Source of the DNA: an uncultured Bacteroidales bacterium
GTDB taxonomy: Bacteria > Bacteroidota > Bacteroidia > Bacteroidales > UBA932
Assembly: GCA_946545765.1 (NCBI GenBank)
Contig: CAMNNS010000028.1
Location: 1-14,431 of the forward strand
DNA length: 14,431 nt
Direction of reading: 5' to 3'
The notes under the pieces were generated by a model. It worked only from the letters and a program-made list of their open reading frames with translations. It did no database searches and was not told where the DNA came from. The position numbers and the translations under genes are program-made. Positions 1 through 5,364 of this stretch are shown piece after piece (position 1 is the first letter of the stretch; every line of letters begins with the position of its first letter).

Positions 1-451
1 CCTCGCTCTCAACAGCAGAAAACCAGAAAGTATCTGACCAGCAATAAGCTAAAGAGCCAACAATTCCAGAGCCTATAATTTTAATTGCATCATGCAATTC
101 TACTTTTTGTTTTAACTCTTGCCCCCCTTTTTCCAATAATCTTTTTGCCAAGTGAACTATAGTAAGATATAAAAACAAGATTGTAAGGGCAGAGCAAATA
201 GCACTCATAGCATTTACTAAAAAGGCAGCATTTTCTTTGTCGCCGAATATGGTAAAAATTCTGGCAAATACTTGGAATACCGGATTTCCAGGAGGATGCC
301 CTACTTCTAATTTATATGAGGAGGCCGTAAATTCACCACAATCCCAAAAGCTTACAGTTGGTTCGATGGTTGCCAAATATGTAACAGCACTAATTAAAAA
401 GACAACTATTGCCGCTATAGAATTTATCCTTCCAAATCTTTTTATATCCAT
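1..451 (-). CDS. DUF2723 / GT117-type membrane protein, N-terminal part
   Basis: This minus-strand gene starts with ATG at 451 and runs off the left edge, so only about 150 N-terminal residues are present. Seen: a short basic N-terminus (MDIKRFGRIN), a hydrophobic segment at about residues 9-29, then WDCGEFTASSY at 36-46, GHPPGNPVF at 51-59, another hydrophobic stretch at about 74-101, and FWFSAVESE at the edge. These are the hallmark motifs of the DUF2723 family, large (about 1000 residues) polytopic inner-membrane proteins of Bacteroidetes classed as glycosyltransferase family 117 and resembling GT-C protein O-glycosyltransferases. The substrate here cannot be read from the fragment. The start follows an AAAAAAGG stretch and lies about 45 bases downstream of a -7 box. 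It is divergent from the SUI1 gene. The family call is secure; the biochemical role is inferred. Confidence 0.88.
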   Translation of the reverse strand, partial: MDIKRFGRINSIAAIVVFLISAVTYLATIEPTVSFWDCGEFTASSYKLEVGHPPGNPVFQVFARIFTIFGDKENAAFLVNAMSAICSALTILFLYLTIVHLAKRLLEKGGQELKQKVELHDAIKIIGSGIVGSLAYCWSDTFWFSAVESE

Positions 452-495
452 AATTTCTACCTTTTTTCTTAATCTATTAAGTAAAACATGAGTAA

Positions 496-503
496 CAAAG
501 ATA
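496..503 (-). promoter_or_regulatory. -7 promoter box for the DUF2723 gene
   Basis: The minus strand reads TATCTTTG, matching the Bacteroidetes -7 consensus TAnnTTTG. Transcription would begin near 489, giving a leader of roughly 38 bases before the ATG at 451. No clear TTTG -33 box is found at the usual 19-base spacing. Confidence 0.5.
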
Positions 504-524
504 CATTTTTATCTCTTTTAATAG

Positions 525-532
525 TAACTTTG
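525..532 (+). promoter_or_regulatory. -7 promoter box for the SUI1-DUF4271-hemD-rnpA/yidD operon
   Basis: TAACTTTG matches TAnnTTTG and lies 20 bases before the ATG at 553, predicting a leader of only about 15 bases. No good -33 TTTG is seen at 19 bases upstream. It is back to back with the minus-strand box at 496-503, so the 101-base intergenic gap would serve both genes. Confidence 0.5.
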
Positions 533-552
533 CACCAAAATATGTTTGTTTT

Positions 553-918
553 ATGCAAAAAGGGGAAAAAGGTAGTTTAGCAGACCAATTAAGATTAAAA
601 TTAGGACTTCCAGAAGAATACACACCACAAATAGAAGACTCTACCTATACAACTAAAGAGGAAGAGCAACAATATAACACTAAAGGTAAGATTATTGTCC
701 TTTTGGAGAAAAAAGGGAGAGCAGGGAAACAAGTGACAATTGTTAGAGGTTTTGAATCTTCAGAAGAGCAAATTGAGGGAATCGGGAAACAAATTAAAAC
801 TCAATGTGGTGTAGGTGGGGCTGTAAAAGATGGAGAGATAATCATTCAAGGTGATAAAAGAGATAAGATCGTACAAATTTTAACAAACATGGGATTTAAT
901 GCCAAACGAGGAAATTAA
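553..918 (+). CDS. yciH: SUI1/YciH family translation initiation factor
   Basis: A 121-residue protein of the bacterial eIF1/SUI1 family, which binds the small ribosomal subunit and affects initiation fidelity. The SUI1 fold covers about residues 44-119: RAGKQVTIVRGF at 56-67, then IGKQIKTQCGVGGAVKDG at 77-94, IIIQGDKRDKI at 96-106 and the closing GFNAKRGN. The basic-glycine-rich loop and the CGVGGAVKDG segment are the family signature. The first 40 residues are a variable acidic leader containing LGLPEEYTP. It is the first gene of a compact operon, about 15 bases after the predicted transcription start, and its last 20 bases overlap the next gene, which suggests translational coupling. Full length for the family. 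Confidence 0.93.
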   Translation: MQKGEKGSLADQLRLKLGLPEEYTPQIEDSTYTTKEEEQQYNTKGKIIVLLEKKGRAGKQVTIVRGFESSEEQIEGIGKQIKTQCGVGGAVKDGEIIIQGDKRDKIVQILTNMGFNAKRGN

Positions 919-1648
919 AATAGATACTGTAGCTTCTATAAAGAGTGCTTGGGGCGACATTTCCACATCTGTCAAAGAGGTAGAAAGTCCATCAAGAAGA
1001 GAGGTACCCTCTCAAATAGACTCCGTTACAAATCTATTTATTCTTGTATCCCTGATTTTGTTTATGCTTATCGCTACAGATAGAATCTTAGAGGGCATAG
1101 GACGCTCATTTAACTCAATACTAAGCGTTAAAAGGCTTAAAGAGATCGATTGGGAACTAACATTAAGAAGTAGCAGAAATACAACTATGGTGTTTATCAT
1201 ATTACTTCTATGCTTCCTAATCTCTTATAATTCACAAGAGTTGTCCATAAATAAATACCAACTTTCAACCCCTATTTTATATACAATTACATCTCTCTCC
1301 ATTTTCCTTTTTTTAGCAATCAAAGGATTCTTTTTAACTCTGTTAGATTATTGTAATAAGTCTGACATTTTTAGGTTTATAAACAGATATTTCAGAGATT
1401 ACCTAATTGTCTCTTTATGCTCTATTATTATTGGGGTAATACTTTTTTATCTATCCCAAAACCTACTCTCTTCTTTTATAAATATCTGGATTTTGGCAAG
1501 TTTGATTCTCCCATATATATTTTATTTAGTGGTCACTTCTGTTGTTATACTAAAAAATAATTTTTCTATTTTTTTCTACATTTTGTATATTTGCGCCCTT
1601 GAAGTTTTACCTATTGTTTTAATAGTTAAAGTCTTTTCTTTATTATGA
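899..1648 (+). CDS. DUF4271 integral membrane protein
   Basis: A 249-residue membrane protein that I assign to DUF4271, a Bacteroidetes-restricted family of unknown function. Seen: a 40-residue polar N-terminus with no signal peptide, then about six hydrophobic segments near residues 44-60, 96-110, 124-146, 167-186, 194-217 and 222-248. The segment around YCNKSDIFRFINRYF (151-165) separates two of them. Its ATG lies inside the SUI1 gene (20-base overlap) and its TGA overlaps the ATG of hemD as ATGA at 1645-1648, so the three genes are almost certainly co-translated. In Bacteroidales the DUF4271 gene commonly sits directly before hemD, which supports both calls. A role connected to haem synthesis or to YidD-dependent membrane insertion is possible but unproven. 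Confidence 0.78.
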   Translation: MPNEEIKIDTVASIKSAWGDISTSVKEVESPSRREVPSQIDSVTNLFILVSLILFMLIATDRILEGIGRSFNSILSVKRLKEIDWELTLRSSRNTTMVFIILLLCFLISYNSQELSINKYQLSTPILYTITSLSIFLFLAIKGFFLTLLDYCNKSDIFRFINRYFRDYLIVSLCSIIIGVILFYLSQNLLSSFINIWILASLILPYIFYLVVTSVVILKNNFSIFFYILYICALEVLPIVLIVKVFSLL

Positions 1649-2934
1649 TAAATAAAATTTTAATAGCACAGCCTCAGCAGGCAGGGAGTAACCCACAATA
1701 TATAAGTATCAGTAATAGATACTCTGTTAGCATAGATTTTATGCCTTTCTTTAGCATAGAACCTATTGGTTTAAGAGAATTTAGAGGTCAAGGAATAAAT
1801 ATATTAGACTTCTCAGCGATAGTTTTCACTGCTAAAGCTTCTATAGATGCTTTTTTTAAAATCTGTCAGCAATTGAGGATAAAAATTCCAGATTCTCAAA
1901 AATATTTCTGCACAACAGAAGGGGTTGCCTTTTACCTACAAAAACATATCATTTATAGAAAAAGAAAGATTTTTTATGGAGATGGGACTTTTGGCTCTAT
2001 AATAAAACTTGCGACATTAGATAAACATAAAAATGAGAAGTTTTTAATAGTTTCACCCGACCACCATAATCCAGAGCTTTTAAAACTATTTGAGCAATCA
2101 AAACTTAAATATTCTACATCTATCATGTCTAAATTTGTGGATGCGGATTTAAAAGGATTGAATATCTCTAATTACCAGATTATAGCCTTTTACAATGCGA
2201 TAGATGTTCGTTCTCTAAAATCAAATTTTTCAGACTATAAACAAGCCGACACAAAATTCATAGCCTTTGGGGCGGGTACTAAAAAAGCGATGGAAGAGGC
2301 TAAGCTTAAAGTAGCTATTAGCGGACCAACTAAAGAGATACCTTCTATGGGAAATGCTATAGAACAACTACTTAAAGACCCTAACTTTAAACAAGAGCCC
2401 ATAAAACCAGAGATTATAACTACGGCTGTTAATAATCCCACAAAGAGTACTGATAAAAAAGCCGTAACTAAGAAAACTGTAGCTGTTAAAAAGAGTGCTA
2501 CTAAAAAAACTATAGTTAAGAAAGCTACTACTAAAAAGGCTACAAAGAAAAAAGTTGTAGCTAAGAAACCTATAATTGCTAAAAAGAGTGCTACTAAAAA
2601 AACTATAGTTAAGAAAGTTACTACGAAAAAAGTTACAAATAAAAAAGATGTAACTAAGAAACCTACAATTGCTAAAAAGAGTGCTACTAAAAAAACTATC
2701 GTTAAAAAAGCTACTACGAAAAAAGTTACAAATAAAAAAGATGTAACTAAGAAACCTACAATTGCTAAAAAGAGTGCTACTAAAAAAACTATCGTTAAGA
2801 AAACAACTACGAAAAAAGTTACAAATAAAAAAATTGTAACCAAGAAACCTGTAGCTGTTAAAAAGGTTGCTAAAAAAGTAGTAATTAAAAAGGGCGGTAT
2901 AGCGATTAAAAAGAAGAAAGGGGCAAAGAAATAG
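1645..2934 (+). CDS. hemD: Uroporphyrinogen-III synthase (HemD) with lysine-rich repeat tail
   Basis: HemD closes hydroxymethylbilane into uroporphyrinogen III in the cytoplasm, a step of haem and sirohaem synthesis. Residues 1-245 look like the Bacteroidetes form: KILIAQPQ at 4-11, ILDFSAIVFTAKASIDAFF at 53-71, KYFCTTEGVAFYLQKHIIYR at 86-105, FIAFGAGTKKA at 205-215 and GPTKEIPSMGNAI at 227-239. Overall identity is weak across this family, so the call rests on these segments and on the DUF4271/rnpA/yidD neighbourhood. Residues 246-270 form a linker. Residues 271-429 are a tail of about 41% lysine (65 of 159, only two acidic residues), built of KKxxx pentads arranged in 31-residue repeats. Ordinary HemD is about 250 residues, so the tail adds some 160. 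It resembles histone-H1-like or AlgP-like tails that bind nucleic acid. The start overlaps the upstream stop. Confidence 0.85.
   Translation: MINKILIAQPQQAGSNPQYISISNRYSVSIDFMPFFSIEPIGLREFRGQGINILDFSAIVFTAKASIDAFFKICQQLRIKIPDSQKYFCTTEGVAFYLQKHIIYRKRKIFYGDGTFGSIIKLATLDKHKNEKFLIVSPDHHNPELLKLFEQSKLKYSTSIMSKFVDADLKGLNISNYQIIAFYNAIDVRSLKSNFSDYKQADTKFIAFGAGTKKAMEEAKLKVAISGPTKEIPSMGNAIEQLLKDPNFKQEPIKPEIITTAVNNPTKSTDKKAVTKKTVAVKKSATKKTIVKKATTKKATKKKVVAKKPIIAKKSATKKTIVKKVTTKKVTNKKDVTKKPTIAKKSATKKTIVKKATTKKVTNKKDVTKKPTIAKKSATKKTIVKKTTTKKVTNKKIVTKKPVAVKKVAKKVVIKKGGIAIKKKKGAKK
2485..2856 (+). repeat. Four tandem 93-bp repeats in the hemD tail
   Basis: Four in-frame copies of a 93-bp (31-codon) unit run from 2485, 2578, 2671 and 2764. 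The anchor AAGAGTGCTA recurs at 2491, 2584, 2677 and 2770, exactly 93 bases apart. Copies 2 and 3 differ at about three positions; copies 1 and 4 are more diverged. Each unit encodes KKSATKKTIVKK, a variable TTKK segment, then VTKKPTIA. KK doublets fall every five residues, with one six-residue step per unit. Diverged partial units flank both sides. Confidence 0.95.
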
Positions 2935-2940
2935 CTTCTA

Positions 2941-3591
2941 ATGTCTTATAAGTATCTAAATAACAAATTAGAAAAGAAAGAACGCCTTAATCTAAAAAGA
3001 GAGATAGAAGAGATTAGAGAAAGGGGAAATGTCTCTTTTCATTATCCTATAAGAGCTACCTATATTTTTAATAAAGACAAACACTCAAAGATTCTTACAC
3101 TTGCTCCAAAAAAATTGTTCAAAAAAGCTGTTAGCAGAAATTTAATAAAACGGAGAATACGAGAGTCTTATAGAGTAAACAAAAATTTATGTAGGTATAA
3201 TACAAATATTTTTCTTCACTATATCGGGAGAGAAATTTTACCAAAAAAAGTTATAGAAGAGGCGGTTAAAAAGATTCTGATAGATATTAACAACACTAAA
3301 GATAAAACTGCCTTAGAGTTAAATAAAAAAGTAAGGGGGAATAATTTGTTACAACAACTATTCAAACTCCTTAAGAGAGTTTTCAGCTTCCCTTTTATTG
3401 TTTTAATCAAATTATATCAAATATGCATTTCCCCTATTAAACCGCCAACTTGCAGATTTACACCTACTTGTTCTGAATACTCAATAACTGCTTTTAAAAA
3501 ATATGGCCCTATAAAAGGATTATGGCTCTCTATCAAAAGATTAAGCAGATGCCATCCTTGGGGTGGAAGTGGATATGACCCAGTGCCTTAA
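2941..3591 (+). CDS. rnpA-yidD: RNase P protein component fused to YidD
   Basis: One 216-residue frame carries two normally separate proteins. Residues about 8-118 are RnpA, the RNase P protein subunit that helps the catalytic RNA trim tRNA 5' ends: KKERLNLKREIEEI at 12-25, RATYIFN at 38-44, LAPKKLFKKAVSRNLIKRRI at 54-73 (the RNA-binding RNR motif) and RESYR. Residues about 148-216 are a full YidD, the membrane-insertion efficiency factor that works near YidC: IKLYQICISPIKPPTCRFTP at 156-175, TCSEY, GPIKGLWLSIKRLSRCHPWG at 189-208 and GYDPVP, with Cys162, 171, 177 and 204. A basic linker at 119-147 joins them, and no stop separates them. rnpA and yidD are usual neighbours, so the fusion follows from their order. 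An in-frame TTG at 3346 (residue 136) behind AAGGGGG could also yield free YidD of 81 residues. Confidence 0.93.
   Translation: MSYKYLNNKLEKKERLNLKREIEEIRERGNVSFHYPIRATYIFNKDKHSKILTLAPKKLFKKAVSRNLIKRRIRESYRVNKNLCRYNTNIFLHYIGREILPKKVIEEAVKKILIDINNTKDKTALELNKKVRGNNLLQQLFKLLKRVFSFPFIVLIKLYQICISPIKPPTCRFTPTCSEYSITAFKKYGPIKGLWLSIKRLSRCHPWGGSGYDPVP
3333..3348 (+). promoter_or_regulatory. Possible internal ribosome binding site and TTG start for free YidD
   Basis: AAGGGGG at 3333-3339 sits six bases before an in-frame TTG at 3346-3348 (codon 136 of the fused gene). Starting here would give an 81-residue protein, the normal size of YidD. G-rich stretches are rare in this AT-rich gene. However, Bacteroidetes rely little on Shine-Dalgarno pairing, so this is only suggestive. 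Confidence 0.3.
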
Positions 3592-5358
3592 TTATTCAAT
3601 CTCGCTACCATAGAATCTACTATAAATAGATTTTTGGTCATCAAATTCTCTACTTAAAGAGTCTAAATCATCTGTTGGGATATTCTTGAGTGTGAGCATT
3701 ATCAACCCATCAACACAATAGTTAAAATCGGGGTCAACATTAAAGTCTATAATTTTTGCTCCAAGTTTTAGATATTTTTTAACAAGAGTAGGAAGCCTAT
3801 ATTTGCCCGAACTAACTCTATATAAATATCTGTCAAAGCCCTCTAAATTATCCATTTTATTGCCAACAAAATAATCTACCTCTACTCTACCAAAATCCTC
3901 TACAAATGGATATTTTGGCGATAATAAACCTTTGTATCTTTTATCCGCAGCTTTTTCTCTAAGATAATGAATCATTACACTTCTATAAAACAATGGATAC
4001 CAAGAACTTATACTTACAGGCCCTAAAAGATGATTATACTCTTGATTTCTTATCATCACATAAAACAAACCCTTGAGTAGCAAAATTAGCCCCATTGTAT
4101 CTTTCTGATGACTAAGAGAGACAAAAGATCTTCCTAATTCAACACTCTCTGAGAGAACTCCTTTAAAATCTTCTTTATAACGGAACAATGTATCAGAATA
4201 AAACCCTTTGATTCCGTATTGTTTTAGAATCTCTTTACCTAATCCTATTCTATAAGCCCCAACTAAATCTTTTTTATTGTCGTCCCAAAGGATTAAATGT
4301 TTATAATATTTGTCGTAATCATCTATGTCTAATTCTTTTCCTGTCCCCTCTCCCACATCTCTAAATGCCTCTTCTCTTCTAATACCAATCTCTTTCATCA
4401 GATTTGGAATTTTCTCATAATCTAATAAATAAGAAGAATAGTTCCCAACTGTAAATAGTTTAGCCTCTTTGTTTTCCTCTATCTCTTTCAAAAGTAATTC
4501 GGTATCTATAGGGGGTAATATTGGGAGAGAAGATTCTGTTTTTATTGGAGTAAAGTTGGTATCCGCCTCTAAAGCATAACTTCTACTTCTTAAATACTTT
4601 GCTATAGATTTGTCATCTTTAAAGCTATCCAACTCTACTGAATTTATATGACTTCCAATCCTCATTAAAATTTCTTTCCCTTTTTTATTAGATAACTCAC
4701 CCGGAAGTCTCAAATCGCTGAGTTTTACACTTATTTTATTTAGAAGCTGGAAATACCACGAATTTTCTCCATTAAAATATATCGGTAATATTGTTGCTTG
4801 AGCCCTCCTTGCCATCCTAATAAGAGTTGGTTGCCACTCTGTGTCTATAGTAGAAGAGACCTCTCCCGCAGGAAAAACAACTAATGCACCACCACTATTT
4901 AGATGTTCATCTGCTTGCCTTAATCCTGTATAACTACTTCTGACAATTCTTCCAAATCCGTAAGTCGTATTTACAGGGATAAAATATTGTTTAGTGTTGG
5001 GTATTTGTGCCACAAACATATTTGTAAGCACCTTTATATCAGGTCTTACTTTACTTAAAATAGTTAGGGCGACCATCCCATCTAACCCACCGAAAGGGTG
5101 ATTGGAAGTTATAAGAAGTTTCCCCTCTTTAGGAACAGATTGCAATGCCTCTTTATTGTACTCTATTGTAATGCCTAAATACTCTATTAGCTTATCTATA
5201 AAGTCAATGCCATCATATTCTGAGACATGAGAATACATTTCATTCAACTTATCAAATCCTGCAACCTTCATTGCAAGGGCAGCAACAACATTTCCCGCTA
5301 CACCTGGAATTTTAAGTGCATTCTTTACTTCAGATTTATTGATTACTTTTGTATCCAT
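3592..5358 (-). CDS. olsF: Bifunctional acyltransferase (PlsC-like plus OlsB-like GNAT) for amino-acid lipids
   Basis: A 588-residue two-domain enzyme. Residues about 60-265 are a PlsC-like O-acyltransferase: TSNHPFGGLDG at 84-94 (His87 and Asp93 as the catalytic pair, with the HPFGGLD variant of the HX4D motif), FIPVN at 126-130, VVFPAGEVS at 160-168 and ILPIYF at 190-195. Residues about 295-560 match the OlsB/hemolysin-like GNAT N-acyltransferase: LVGAYRIGLG at 365-374, GFYSDTLF at 385-392, SVELGRSFV at 405-413 and LGPVSISSWY at 445-454. This order matches OlsF of Flavobacterium and Serratia, which makes ornithine lipids, and combines the functions of the separate GlsB and GlsA glycine-lipid enzymes of Bacteroides. 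Glycine/serine lipid synthesis is therefore the likeliest role; the amino-acid substrate cannot be read from sequence. Its stop abuts the stop of rnpA-yidD, and its start is 6 bases from that of uvrC. Confidence 0.85.
   Translation of the reverse strand: MDTKVINKSEVKNALKIPGVAGNVVAALAMKVAGFDKLNEMYSHVSEYDGIDFIDKLIEYLGITIEYNKEALQSVPKEGKLLITSNHPFGGLDGMVALTILSKVRPDIKVLTNMFVAQIPNTKQYFIPVNTTYGFGRIVRSSYTGLRQADEHLNSGGALVVFPAGEVSSTIDTEWQPTLIRMARRAQATILPIYFNGENSWYFQLLNKISVKLSDLRLPGELSNKKGKEILMRIGSHINSVELDSFKDDKSIAKYLRSRSYALEADTNFTPIKTESSLPILPPIDTELLLKEIEENKEAKLFTVGNYSSYLLDYEKIPNLMKEIGIRREEAFRDVGEGTGKELDIDDYDKYYKHLILWDDNKKDLVGAYRIGLGKEILKQYGIKGFYSDTLFRYKEDFKGVLSESVELGRSFVSLSHQKDTMGLILLLKGLFYVMIRNQEYNHLLGPVSISSWYPLFYRSVMIHYLREKAADKRYKGLLSPKYPFVEDFGRVEVDYFVGNKMDNLEGFDRYLYRVSSGKYRLPTLVKKYLKLGAKIIDFNVDPDFNYCVDGLIMLTLKNIPTDDLDSLSREFDDQKSIYSRFYGSEIE
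3613..3635 (+). terminator. Weak hairpin plus T-run after rnpA-yidD
   Basis: AATCTA (3614-3619) pairs with TAGATT (3627-3632) across a 7-base loop, and the T-run extends to 3635. It lies just past the rnpA-yidD stop, inside the 3' end of the convergent acyltransferase gene. The stem is short and AT-rich, so this is only a candidate terminator. Confidence 0.25.
5344..5351 (+). promoter_or_regulatory. -7 promoter box for uvrC
   Basis: TACTTTTG matches TAnnTTTG and lies 13 bases before the uvrC ATG at 5365, within the first codons of the divergent acyltransferase gene. Predicted start of transcription is near 5358. No clear -33 box. Confidence 0.45.
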
Positions 5359-5364
5359 CTTAGT

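Noticed and set aside
2235..2843. Long minus-strand open frame (202 codons) encoding a repetitive, very hydrophobic peptide
   Set aside because: It is the mirror of the lysine-rich hemD tail: AAA-rich codons read backwards give Phe/Leu/Val. It has no promoter or independent family similarity.
5227..5364. Upstream extension of uvrC by 46 codons
   Set aside because: This stretch is antisense to the acyltransferase gene and unlike UvrC. The ATG at 5365 sits just before the GIY-YIG domain and after a -7 box.
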